Positions 47,487 to 54,785 of a DNA stretch of 64,000 bases are shown here, piece after piece. The stretch comes from JAJFVC01 sp039698075 (GTDB taxonomy: Bacteria; Planctomycetota; Planctomycetia; Pirellulales; Thermoguttaceae). Position numbers and translations under genes: made by a program. The notes below the pieces were generated by a model. It was given only the letters and a program-made list of their open reading frames with translations. It was not told where the DNA came from and did not search any database. Position 1 is the first letter of the stretch. The number at the start of each line of letters is the position of its first letter. The stretch is from contig JBDKTJ010000060.1 in NCBI GenBank assembly GCA_039698075.1, forward strand, positions 73,288 to 137,287, given 5' to 3'.

Positions 47487-47758
47487 CCAATCCCTGCAAT
47501 CATCCACGCAACGTGCGATTCAATCCAGACACGGGGGTCGTTCAATGCTTCACCTGTGGCTGCGTATGGACGCCGATCACGCAATCGCCAGATGAAGCAT
47601 ACTGCGAAGCGGTTTGCAGAGAAGTGGAGCGGTTGAAGAACGCTCCGACAGAATGCGAAGAGCACGAATGGCTTTGGCCTTGGAGCCGTCGAAACGAAGC
47701 GAGTCCCATGCAACGGATGTCTCCACAACGACGCCACGTGCCGCACCTGCGAACATAG
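47483..47758 (+). CDS. zinc-ribbon protein, possibly frameshifted
   Basis: 91 residues: MTNPCNHPRNVRFNPDTGVV then CFTCGCVW and EWLWPWS. After about residue 65 the frame turns into a nondescript basic tail. The +1 frame meanwhile reads VETKRVPCNGCLHNDATCRT, then CEHRGS, ending at 47768 in TGATG overlap with the next gene. The second half is therefore likely to belong to the +1 frame, by mutation or programmed shift. Confidence 0.5.
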   Translation: MTNPCNHPRNVRFNPDTGVVQCFTCGCVWTPITQSPDEAYCEAVCREVERLKNAPTECEEHEWLWPWSRRNEASPMQRMSPQRRHVPHLRT

Positions 47759-47767
47759 AGGCTCCTG

Positions 47768-48118
47768 ATGTCCTACCCGACCGAAGAGTACCTGAAAGCC
47801 CTCGAAGCCATTGGCCTGCAAACTGCAAAAGAGCAGATGCGAAAGGCCACCGTGGAAGCGGATGCAACCTACGTAGTCGGTCAGGAGAGAGTCGCCGCCG
47901 CTCGTGCCGAGCGACAACAAGCTGAGTCCCTGCACGACCATGCTGCCGCCAACTATCGTGAGTTCCGCCGGCCGTGGCGCGTTATCGGGGCCGAAGTCAG
48001 TCGTGTAGACGATCGCTTTCGCTGTGGCGTGCAGGGCGTGGAAGCCTTCGGCGACACACCGGAAATGGCGACCGACAACTTCGATCACCTGTGGCAGATG
48101 GGAGATGGACCTGCGTGA
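47768..48118 (+). CDS. unknown helical protein
   Basis: 116 residues (MSYPTEEYLKALEAIGLQTA), helical first half, then FRCGVQGVEAFGDTPEMATD, a beta-rich end like phage DUF1508-type small folds. Function unknown. Confidence 0.5.
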   Translation: MSYPTEEYLKALEAIGLQTAKEQMRKATVEADATYVVGQERVAAARAERQQAESLHDHAAANYREFRRPWRVIGAEVSRVDDRFRCGVQGVEAFGDTPEMATDNFDHLWQMGDGPA

Positions 48119-48303
48119 CCCCCGTGACTGAAACCTATCGAGACCTGTGGCAGATCACCGTCGAGGAACGGGCGAATGGCTGGTTCTACGCGGTGCAATA
48201 TAGCGGCTTCAAGGCTGAATACGGCCCATTCATCGGCCCAGCGTCGGCGATGGATTCCGCCAAGATGCTCGTTGACGTTCTCGAAGAGGAGATTGAGTGG
48301 TGA
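48115..48303 (+). CDS. small unknown protein
   Basis: 62 residues from GTG (MTPVTETYRDLWQITVEERA). Beta-rich, with GPFIGPASAMDSAKML. The start overlaps the previous stop. Confidence 0.5.
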   Translation: MTPVTETYRDLWQITVEERANGWFYAVQYSGFKAEYGPFIGPASAMDSAKMLVDVLEEEIEW

Positions 48304-48629
48304 ATCTATCTGACCAGGAACAAGAAGTTGTCGAAACCACCGTCTTCTACGGCGTGTCTGTCCTCATCAATGAGGAATGGGTCAAGCGTCTTGTAGTCGG
48401 AGTGCCCGTGGCAGACGAACCGGAAGGCTACAACCGAATCGTCACGGTGCTGAAACGCTTTCGGGAATTCGCCAACTGCTCGTGGCAGAGTTCACGGGTT
48501 GTACGGCTGGACATGGAGGCCGAAATTCCAGCCCAAGAATGGCGTGAAGTCGTTCGCGGCCACATGATGGCGCTCGACATTCACAGCCTTGAAAGTGCGG
48601 TTCACGTCCTTTTCGGATTACGACAATGA
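48300..48629 (+). CDS. unknown protein
   Basis: 109 residues (VNLSDQEQEVVETTVFYGVS); a GTG three bases earlier is possible. Alpha/beta protein. No family recognised. Confidence 0.5.
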   Translation: MNLSDQEQEVVETTVFYGVSVLINEEWVKRLVVGVPVADEPEGYNRIVTVLKRFREFANCSWQSSRVVRLDMEAEIPAQEWREVVRGHMMALDIHSLESAVHVLFGLRQ

Positions 48630-49048
48630 CATTCTTCATGGTGTGTGACAAGAAGACGGGCCTCTGCTACAAGCGTGTTCACGGGCGTTCGATTCCGTGT
48701 TGGGCACCGAAGGAAGAGGCGTCGGTATGGACGACTCGCGCAGGTGCCAGCGAGGCCCTCGGCAGCCTCACCCGCCGCAACCGGAACCATTTCATCCGTG
48801 ACCCGCAGTGTGAACCCGAGATCGTCGAGATTCCCTTCGACCGGCCGCAATGCGTCCTCGTGGACGGAGATGACTGGGAAGGTTTCTATGTCAATGGCAA
48901 GCTGATTGCCCAACACCACCATGTCCAACTCGGAGAAATCTTCGAGGCCCTTGGCAACCCGTTTGAGCACCAATTCGCCGACACAAAATGGTTATGTGAA
49001 CGTGGGAATCTCCCCGAAAACTTGAGTGAAGTAAGACTGCAACCATGA
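48626..49048 (+). CDS. unknown protein
   Basis: 140 residues (MTFFMVCDKKTGLCYKRVHG). Beta-rich; DDWEGFYVNGKLIAQHHHVQ followed by LGEIFEALGNPFEHQFADT. Similar phrases (WxGxYVDGKLVxExHSL) recur in phage proteins of unknown role. Confidence 0.6.
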   Translation: MTFFMVCDKKTGLCYKRVHGRSIPCWAPKEEASVWTTRAGASEALGSLTRRNRNHFIRDPQCEPEIVEIPFDRPQCVLVDGDDWEGFYVNGKLIAQHHHVQLGEIFEALGNPFEHQFADTKWLCERGNLPENLSEVRLQP

Positions 49049-49287
49049 AATGCCAGACCTGCGGCTCGAACCGCCTGACCCCTGCCAATGTTGATACGCC
49101 GACGTTCAGCCTGACCGATGCCACCCTCTGCCTGGACTGTGGCACGATCCAAGGCGAATGGCCCGATCCCGTGCCGAGTCCGATGCCGGTCATCGTGATG
49201 TCGCCCATCGTCTTTACGCCGCCGGAGCCTCAACCCGAACCGGAGTCGATCCGCTACACCATCTCCTGCGAACTGCCCGATGCCTAG
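49045..49287 (+). CDS. small zinc protein
   Basis: 80 residues: MKCQTCGSNRL and CLDCGTIQGEW form a zinc ribbon, followed by a Pro-rich tail. Function unknown. Confidence 0.55.
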   Translation: MKCQTCGSNRLTPANVDTPTFSLTDATLCLDCGTIQGEWPDPVPSPMPVIVMSPIVFTPPEPQPEPESIRYTISCELPDA

Positions 49288-49564
49288 ATACCCTGTCATT
49301 TACGCCAAGACGAAAGAAGGCTGGTCGGAATGGATATTCCCGGCCCGTCGCTATCAGATGGCGTGTTGTGACTGCGGGTTGGTCCACGAGATCGAGTTCC
49401 GTGTAATCCAGGTACGCTCGTCACGCATGAAAATCGGGAAGAAACGGGTGACGGCACACACAGTCGTGAAAACAGCGCCAGCCGGCTTTCGCGTTGAGTT
49501 ACGTTGCCGCCGCAACGAGCGTGCCACTGGTCAGATTCGCCGCCGGAGACACAAAAATGGATGA
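49280..49564 (+). CDS. small phage-type zinc protein
   Basis: 94 residues: MPRYPVIYAKTKEGWSEWIF, then YQMACCDCGLVHEIEFRV and a basic tail with RRNERATGQIRRRR. The MACCDCGLVHDIEF region is one I have seen in many phage proteins. Role unknown. Confidence 0.65.
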   Translation: MPRYPVIYAKTKEGWSEWIFPARRYQMACCDCGLVHEIEFRVIQVRSSRMKIGKKRVTAHTVVKTAPAGFRVELRCRRNERATGQIRRRRHKNG

Positions 49565-49811
49565 CGCGAACGACATGAGCCTGCCGATCGAACTGCCGGA
49601 CCCCGGTGAGAAGGTATGGGTCACGAACGATGGTACGCAGATTTCCGTGACCGAGATGGAAGACGATCGTCTTCTCAACGCCATCAACTTCATCAACCGT
49701 CGCATCCAAAGCCTGATCGCCTCGCGGCTGATGCTCTGTGAAGAGCGTGGCCGCCGGCACAAAGAACGCACCACTGCCCGGAGAGAAAATGCAAAACGGA
49801 AAGGGAAGTAG
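49557..49811 (+). CDS. small unknown protein
   Basis: 84 residues (MDDANDMSLPIELPDPGEKV), acidic start and a Lys/Arg-rich end. No family recognised. Confidence 0.5.
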   Translation: MDDANDMSLPIELPDPGEKVWVTNDGTQISVTEMEDDRLLNAINFINRRIQSLIASRLMLCEERGRRHKERTTARRENAKRKGK

Positions 49812-50010
49812 GCAACGCCGCCGGCAGGTCAGCTATCAGCAATACTCCGACAACTATGACGCCATCTACGGCAAGAAACATGAAGACGTACCTCAAGTTC
49901 CTGAAATCAGTGTTGCTCCACAAGTGGTTCGTGTTTGTCGCCGGGAGACGCTTGAAGGTTTCGCTGTGGAGACGCCTGCTCCACGACCTGAGCAAACTGA
50001 CGCCGACTGA
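49789..50010 (+). CDS. small KGSxRR-type phage protein with overlapping extension
   Basis: 73 residues. The first 30 (MQNGKGSRQRRRQVSYQQYS, DNYDAIYGKK) match a widespread small phage protein pattern (KGSKRRP...NWDxIFGKK), so translation is probable. The remainder runs out of frame over the first 130 bases of the next gene and looks accidental. Confidence 0.5.
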   Translation: MQNGKGSRQRRRQVSYQQYSDNYDAIYGKKHEDVPQVPEISVAPQVVRVCRRETLEGFAVETPAPRPEQTDAD

Positions 50011-50377
50011 GTTCGGTCCCTACGCCCGCAACTTCTACGGGACGCCCCGGAACAAGGCTGAGTTCGAGAAAGCATGGCATTTCCACAAGTTGCGAAACCC
50101 GCACCACTGGGAGTTCTGGGTCGGCGTGGACTACATCGAGCGTGAGATGCACATGATCTACCACTTCCCGATCCTCACGACGCTCCCGATGCCGCTGCCC
50201 GTCGTCCGTGAAATGATCGCCGACTGGTTCGCAGCGGCCCGAGCCTACAACGGCAAGTGGCCCGACTTGTCCAACTACGAATGGTTCAAGAAGAACAAGG
50301 GCCGAATGCAACTTCATCCCGACACCGAAATGCGCATCGGCCTCGTACTGGCCGAAGCCGCCAGCTTCCAATGGTGA
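49880..50377 (+). CDS. DUF5662-like HD-type phage protein
   Basis: 165 residues (MKTYLKFLKSVLLHKWFVFV). VSLWRRLLHDLSKLTPTEFG gives a His-Asp pair and WHFHKLRNPHHWEFWV further His residues, the DUF5662 pattern, which resembles HD-domain proteins. Function unknown. Confidence 0.78.
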   Translation: MKTYLKFLKSVLLHKWFVFVAGRRLKVSLWRRLLHDLSKLTPTEFGPYARNFYGTPRNKAEFEKAWHFHKLRNPHHWEFWVGVDYIEREMHMIYHFPILTTLPMPLPVVREMIADWFAAARAYNGKWPDLSNYEWFKKNKGRMQLHPDTEMRIGLVLAEAASFQW

Positions 50378-50580
50378 ACTGCGACATGTGCCCGAGCGAA
50401 TTCGTGCATGAAGCCGACCGGAAGATTACGACCGGGCCGTATGACGGTGAACTTCGCACCTACCATCTTTGCCGGGACTGCGCCGACAAGTTGTGGAACG
50501 GCACGGGCGGTTGCGTCCAAGCCTTGAAGAATCTGGTCACGGCCAATCTCAACTACTTCCTCATCGAACCTATCAAATGA
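50371..50580 (+). CDS. small zinc protein
   Basis: 69 residues: CDMCPSEFVH and LCRDCADKLWNGTGGC form a zinc site, as in small phage proteins of the C2C2 type. It starts just before the previous stop. Confidence 0.55.
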   Translation: MVNCDMCPSEFVHEADRKITTGPYDGELRTYHLCRDCADKLWNGTGGCVQALKNLVTANLNYFLIEPIK

Positions 50581-50834
50581 CCATCACGCTCTACCGCATC
50601 AAAGACGAGTCCGCCGGTAAGTATTACCGCCACAAGTACAGTCAGTACCGTGGCGGTGATTGGGTGGACGAAGACCAGGCCACGACCTGGACGAAGCCGG
50701 GCGGTGCCGCCGGCGCTCTCGGGGCCGTCCGCGAGAAGGCCAAAAACCAACGCAAGAAAGACACCTTCACCGTAGAAATTGCGAAGGTGGAAAGCGCCGA
50801 ACTGATCTGGATACGAAAGCTGCCGGGAAAGTGA
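50577..50834 (+). CDS. small unknown protein
   Basis: 85 residues (MTITLYRIKDESAGKYYRHK). ATTWTKPGGAAGALGAVREK is a pattern like other phage proteins built on Y/W-x-K-x-G. Function unknown. Confidence 0.55.
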   Translation: MTITLYRIKDESAGKYYRHKYSQYRGGDWVDEDQATTWTKPGGAAGALGAVREKAKNQRKKDTFTVEIAKVESAELIWIRKLPGK

Positions 50835-51217
50835 AAGCCTGCGTCGTTCGACAACCGTTTGTGCAACGATGGGCCGGCGACGTGGCCCGCGTCTTTCTTC
50901 GTTGGGTGACACAGCACTCGCCGCTACGGCACAACTTGAAGGTCTACCTCTGCCCAACGAGCACGCTTCGGACCTGCAAGGGGCCAGCATACGGCTTCTT
51001 CACACCCGGCCGCCCGCCGTTTATCGCCGTGGCGTGCCGATGCAAGCGGCGAACGTCACTTGTCCGATTCACTGACGACATTCTGGAAACGCTTGCCCAC
51101 GAATGGTGCGAGTACGAGAAATGGCGTGACGGCCGTGTCCGCAACCATCGTGGCATCCAGAACCGAATCGACCATCTCATCCGCCGTTTCCGCCAACACA
51201 TCAAGGACCAACAATGA
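50831..51217 (+). CDS. zincin-like protein
   Basis: 128 residues from GTG. ETLAHEWCEYEKWRDGR contains HEWCE (HExxE rather than HExxH), with NHRGIQNRIDHLIRRF behind it, close to a family of phage zincin-like proteins. Metal binding and proteolysis are uncertain because the second His is replaced. Confidence 0.55.
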   Translation: MKACVVRQPFVQRWAGDVARVFLRWVTQHSPLRHNLKVYLCPTSTLRTCKGPAYGFFTPGRPPFIAVACRCKRRTSLVRFTDDILETLAHEWCEYEKWRDGRVRNHRGIQNRIDHLIRRFRQHIKDQQ

Positions 51218-51549
51218 ACGAGTCTGCTCAGCAAATGCAACGACGTGCCCTCGCCATGCTCACCCCGAAGCAAGAGGCTTTGGAGCGGATGGTGCAAACC
51301 GAACAGATCGACGATCTTCCCGCCGCCATGATGGCATGTTCCTACGCCCTCATGGAGATGAATCTGCGACAGGCGATGGATACCGGAGAGATTCCTGATC
51401 CCATCCAAGTTCTTCGTGACCTGTTCGATGCCGGCGGCCTGGACGACCACTTCTACGATGTCCGGGAGCGAGAGGGCGAAGGCTGGGAAGGGCGGAAGAT
51501 GCTCAAGTGGGGTAAGGCCACGAAGCAAGCCCACGAACTGATGAAATAG
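51214..51549 (+). CDS. unknown helical protein
   Basis: 111 residues (MNESAQQMQRRALAMLTPKQ), helical. Last gene before motif copy 8. No family recognised. Confidence 0.55.
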   Translation: MNESAQQMQRRALAMLTPKQEALERMVQTEQIDDLPAAMMACSYALMEMNLRQAMDTGEIPDPIQVLRDLFDAGGLDDHFYDVREREGEGWEGRKMLKWGKATKQAHELMK

Positions 51550-51551
51550 CA

Positions 51552-51586
51552 CTCCAAAATCGGCCGCCGCCGTTGATTTCATTGAT
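51552..51586 (+). promoter_or_regulatory. operon-head motif copy 8
   Basis: CTCCAA at 51552 and TTGATTTCATTG at 51573 (21-base step), then ATGGAGGG, a strong ribosome site 8-12 bases before the ATG at 51601. Wholly intergenic, three bases after the upstream stop. Confidence 0.82.
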
Positions 51587-51600
51587 GGAGGGAAAGACCT

Positions 51601-51903
51601 ATGAAACTCAAGATGCAAGCCCTCGTAGGCTGGCTAACCGGCATTTGCGCCCTGGCCCTTGTCGCCTGTACGGCCGTCTCGGCACTGACCTACGCCGTGA
51701 TGCACCGCTCCCAGACTCTCCAAAATCTGGCGTCGTCGGCGCTCACCGGCGTGGGCATGGCAATCGGCGGGTGCCTGGGAAGTGCCCTGATCCTTCGCTT
51801 CAAGGTCGCTCGCAGGTATGTCAAGAACCTTGTCCAGGAAGTCAGCGACAAGGGCGTCAAGCAGACCATCGCCGAGGAAGTCAACCGCCGAAACACATTA
51901 TGA
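51601..51903 (+). CDS. small membrane protein
   Basis: 100 residues: two hydrophobic helices (LTGICALALVACTAVSAL and LTGVGMAIGGCLGSALIL) around a short loop, then a charged C-terminal helix. Function unknown. Confidence 0.6.
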   Translation: MKLKMQALVGWLTGICALALVACTAVSALTYAVMHRSQTLQNLASSALTGVGMAIGGCLGSALILRFKVARRYVKNLVQEVSDKGVKQTIAEEVNRRNTL

Positions 51904-52406
51904 CCCTTCTGCAACAAGTCGCCTATAAGGTCCGTGCCGCTCACGCACTCCTGCGTGATGCCGTGACCGAATGCCAGTGTGGTGTTGAATGCAGCGACGA
52001 AGTGTGTCGCTACCACAGCATTGTCACCACGGCCCGCGATGTCCTGGGGCTAGTAGACCGGCAATTCCCTGGCTGCGACGACTGCTGCATCGCCAACTGC
52101 TCGCTACGTGTAAACGGCCCAACTAACCGGAACGTCGAGATTGTTCCCTGTCCGTACCCGTGCGGACACCGACCGACCATCCAGCGGCCCGACTACGTTG
52201 ACCACGGCCGCCAGACGTGGGCGTCCAAGATTCCCGCAGGTAAGTGCTTCCGCAAGCGCAACGGCGAGATGATCTACCGGCGGATGTCCGAAGGTGCCGT
52301 CCTACACCTGGGCCTGGACAACGAGAAGGTCTACGGCATCTGCCAAGAGAACGGCAATGTCGCTGCTCTTGAGTTCGACACCAACGTCATCCCCGCGAGT
52401 GGCTAA
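51900..52406 (+). CDS. Cys-rich unknown protein
   Basis: 168 residues with CQCGVECSDEVC, GCDDCCIANCS and CPYPCGH clusters, suggesting two or three metal or disulfide sites. No family recognised. ATGA overlap at the start. Confidence 0.55.
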   Translation: MTLLQQVAYKVRAAHALLRDAVTECQCGVECSDEVCRYHSIVTTARDVLGLVDRQFPGCDDCCIANCSLRVNGPTNRNVEIVPCPYPCGHRPTIQRPDYVDHGRQTWASKIPAGKCFRKRNGEMIYRRMSEGAVLHLGLDNEKVYGICQENGNVAALEFDTNVIPASG

Positions 52407-52603
52407 TGGCACGATCCACGTACATCTACTTCGTCCGCACCCACGCAGGCAACTTGCTGGGAAGTTTCACCGTGAAGCACGAGGCCCATTCCTGGGTTGA
52501 CCGCTACCCCGGCTACCGACGCCAAGACCTGCAACTCTCGCGGATGCGAGATGGCGACGTGGACGAGAAGGAAGAAATCCTCATCGACTGGGACGACGGA
52601 TGA
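52406..52603 (+). CDS. small unknown protein
   Basis: 65 residues (MARSTYIYFVRTHAGNLLGS), of a common phage type (YVVRxxGxxLGAFTVKHE). Function unknown. Confidence 0.55.
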   Translation: MARSTYIYFVRTHAGNLLGSFTVKHEAHSWVDRYPGYRRQDLQLSRMRDGDVDEKEEILIDWDDG

Positions 52604-52983
52604 AACCACAAACACGCAACATTTTCGACCAACGCTGCGGGCACATTGTTGTTCAAGTCCAGGATGTCTGCCCCGTGTGCGGGCAGCCCTACTGGCCGGA
52701 ACAAGTGCAAATATGTGGCAATGAAGCGCTCAGTAATCACTGCGGGCATACTGTCGGTATAGCCAGCCCCATGAACAATTCTGACCTTTGGACCGCCCTG
52801 CAAACCGAGACGGGGAAGGACCGGCACGTCTGCAAACTGGTCATCTACTCCATGATCTTCGGCATGAGCAACATCGTTTGCGTGGCCCGTGAAAACGGCC
52901 TCGAAGTCGAAGACTTAGTTGCCATCCGCATGGCTTTCGACAACTTCATCCACCGTGAGCACAAGGCCAATGCCACGACATGA
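52600..52983 (+). CDS. zinc-site protein, unknown
   Basis: 127 residues: DQRCGHIVVQVQDVCPVCGQ at the start holds a Cys-His zinc site. The rest is helical (VCKLVIYSMIFGMSN, EDLVAIRMAFDNFIH). No family recognised. Confidence 0.55.
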   Translation: MKPQTRNIFDQRCGHIVVQVQDVCPVCGQPYWPEQVQICGNEALSNHCGHTVGIASPMNNSDLWTALQTETGKDRHVCKLVIYSMIFGMSNIVCVARENGLEVEDLVAIRMAFDNFIHREHKANATT

Positions 52984-53224
52984 TCCTGAGCAGCGATACG
53001 ACTTGGACGACCGCCCGAAGCACCAGCGCAAGGCAAAGAAGCACGAGAAGCGATTCGGCTTCGAGGAAGTCGTTGAACGCATCACTGGATGGCGGCATCG
53101 CCGCTGGTTCCGTACTGCCAAGGCACGGGATCAAGCCCTTCAAGACCTGTTGGACCGCGTTGAACGTCGCAGTCCCCTCGCGCGAATCGCCTTGGAACGC
53201 GAGTACCGAAAGATCGAGCGCTGA
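52970..53224 (+). CDS. small basic helical protein
   Basis: 84 residues (MPRHDPEQRYDLDDRPKHQR), strongly charged helices (ARDQALQDLLDRVERRS). Function unknown. Confidence 0.5.
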   Translation: MPRHDPEQRYDLDDRPKHQRKAKKHEKRFGFEEVVERITGWRHRRWFRTAKARDQALQDLLDRVERRSPLARIALEREYRKIER

Positions 53225-53427
53225 TGCCTGGACCCGACGAAATCCGCCGCTACCAGGAAGAGCACCCAGTCAGCCCGGAGTTCAAGGCCATGATCGAGGG
53301 CCTGCCGGAAGTCAAGTATGACCCGGCCGTCATGCGACAGCGATTGCAGGAACAGTTCGCTCAATTTGCGAGAAAACCATGCCAACCGCCATCCGCCCCA
53401 GCATCGACATCCGAGTCAATGCCTTGA
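53224..53427 (+). CDS. small unknown protein
   Basis: 67 residues (MPGPDEIRRYQEEHPVSPEF). TGATG coupling to the previous gene; its tail overlaps the next gene by 49 bases. No family recognised. Confidence 0.45.
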   Translation: MPGPDEIRRYQEEHPVSPEFKAMIEGLPEVKYDPAVMRQRLQEQFAQFARKPCQPPSAPASTSESMP

Positions 53428-53582
53428 TCCGCGAAGCCGCCCAACTGCTGGTCAATGCCACGGCCTGCCGGCCGGGCTTGCCGCCAGAACATGGTCTCTG
53501 TCGAGCACTGGCGGCGCTGGCCGAAGTCGATCAAGAAACCGCCACTATTCCCTGGCCGCCACTATTCGAGCCATGCCCATGA
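53379..53582 (+). CDS. small unknown protein
   Basis: 67 residues (MPTAIRPSIDIRVNALIREA), helical with two Cys. Overlaps the previous gene; ATGA overlap with the next. Confidence 0.45.
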   Translation: MPTAIRPSIDIRVNALIREAAQLLVNATACRPGLPPEHGLCRALAALAEVDQETATIPWPPLFEPCP

Positions 53583-53926
53583 AATATCGAAATCAATCCC
53601 TAATCAGTCGCATCGTCACCGCCGCAGTGCTGGTGGCCTTCGCCATCGCCCTGGGCCAATACCTCTCGAAGCCACCCGTCACGGCTGCACCGCCGCCCAA
53701 GTACGAGAAGGTGACTCCGAAGATCGACCCGAAGCCCGTGGACGAGCCGACGCTAGCCCCGCCCCGTGGTCCCATTTCGTTCGACGAACTTCCCAACCGC
53801 AGTGAGATCGAAGTCACCGTCGAAGCGGTCGTGGCTCCCTTGCCGAAAGAGGCTGCGCCGGAGCCGGCGCAACCGTGTGGCTGCCAACCAACCTATCAAC
53901 GCAGAGGACTCTTTCGATGGCGATGA
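53579..53926 (+). CDS. single-pass membrane protein with Pro-rich tail
   Basis: 115 residues: IVTAAVLVAFAIALGQYL is a membrane helix near the N-terminus, followed by a long Pro/Lys/Glu-rich stretch (PPPKYEKVTPKIDPKPVDEP) and a Cys-containing end. A spanning or periplasm-exposed role is likely, in the style of TonB-like stalks. Function unknown. Confidence 0.55.
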   Translation: MKYRNQSLISRIVTAAVLVAFAIALGQYLSKPPVTAAPPPKYEKVTPKIDPKPVDEPTLAPPRGPISFDELPNRSEIEVTVEAVVAPLPKEAAPEPAQPCGCQPTYQRRGLFRWR

Positions 53927-54105
53927 CCCGGAAGCAAGCCTATCTAGCCGGCAAAGAACGTCGTGACCGGCTCCCGCCGGGTATCGCGGCAAAATGGAAT
54001 GATTTCTCCATAGCCGAGGAGTTCAAGCGATACGCGGCCCGCCATGAACTGACGACCGAAGAGATCGAAGCCTACCGCAAGGGTTTCTGTGACGAAATCC
54101 TGTAA
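53917..54105 (+). CDS. small helical protein
   Basis: 62 residues (MAMTRKQAYLAGKERRDRLP); an ATG six bases on is possible. Charged helices. Two bases before the first excisionase-like gene. Confidence 0.5.
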   Translation: MAMTRKQAYLAGKERRDRLPPGIAAKWNDFSIAEEFKRYAARHELTTEEIEAYRKGFCDEIL

Positions 54106-54107
54106 AC

Positions 54108-54443
54108 ATGAACGACAAGATCACGAAACTGTACGACGAATACATGCACGTCGCCAGCAACCCTGTCGCCGCCGCGATCCTGGTGCTGGCCGACATGCGC
54201 GATGCGCCGACGCCAGACCCGATTATTGTCGAACCAGAAGAGTGTACGTCTTACGACGTAAAGGCCACGGCGAAGCGTCTTGGCGTGACATCCAAGACTA
54301 TCTACAAGTTGATTCTCGCAGGTCAACTGCATAGCTTCCGTGTCGGCCGCTCTGTTCGCATCTCAATTAGTGAGATTGATCGCTACGAGGCAAGAACGCA
54401 ACCGCCGCGAACCAACCTCGTCCCCATCGAAGATCGTCTATGA
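54108..54443 (+). CDS. excisionase/MerR-type HTH protein (copy A)
   Basis: 111 residues. The N-terminal helix opens KITKLYDEYMHVA, and the winged HTH is in the C-terminal half: DVKATAKRLGVTSKTIYKLI and SFRVGRSVRISISEIDRY, the HTH_17 (excisionase) pattern. It likely directs excision with the integrase encoded opposite. It is paralogous to the next gene. Confidence 0.82.
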   Translation: MNDKITKLYDEYMHVASNPVAAAILVLADMRDAPTPDPIIVEPEECTSYDVKATAKRLGVTSKTIYKLILAGQLHSFRVGRSVRISISEIDRYEARTQPPRTNLVPIEDRL

Positions 54444-54778
54444 ACCCCGCCATCAACTCCCTCTACGCTGAATACCTAGAGCATACCAACGGCGACAAAG
54501 CCGCCGCTGCCAGCCTGACGCTGGCCACTACAATTGCCGAGAACGGCGGCAAGACGCCGCCTGACACGGCACTGACAGTCGCCGAAACGGCCCGTCGCTT
54601 AAACGTCACTCGGCAGACCGTCTATGAAATGTGCCAGAGCGGCCGGCTCCGCAGTTTCCGCGCCGGCAACGGCCGAACCCTGCGGATTCCCGCCGAGGCA
54701 GTGGAGACATGCGAAAACACCAGCGGGGCCAGAGAACCGGCCCCGCAATTCCCCGACATCATCAAGCGCCACTTCTAA
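54440..54778 (+). CDS. excisionase/MerR-type HTH protein (copy B)
   Basis: 112 residues. INSLYAEYLEHTNGD matches the helix start of copy A, and TVAETARRLNVTRQTVYEMC and LRSFRAGNGRTLRIPAEAVE the same HTH. ATGA overlap with copy A. Tandem duplication with divergence suggests two targets or a heterodimer. Convergent with the integrase, seven bases apart. Confidence 0.82.
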   Translation: MNPAINSLYAEYLEHTNGDKAAAASLTLATTIAENGGKTPPDTALTVAETARRLNVTRQTVYEMCQSGRLRSFRAGNGRTLRIPAEAVETCENTSGAREPAPQFPDIIKRHF

Positions 54779-54785
54779 ACCGTGA

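Noticed and set aside
8766..51586. The repeated motif as a CRISPR array
   Set aside because: Copies are kilobases apart, each at an operon head, and no cas genes are present.
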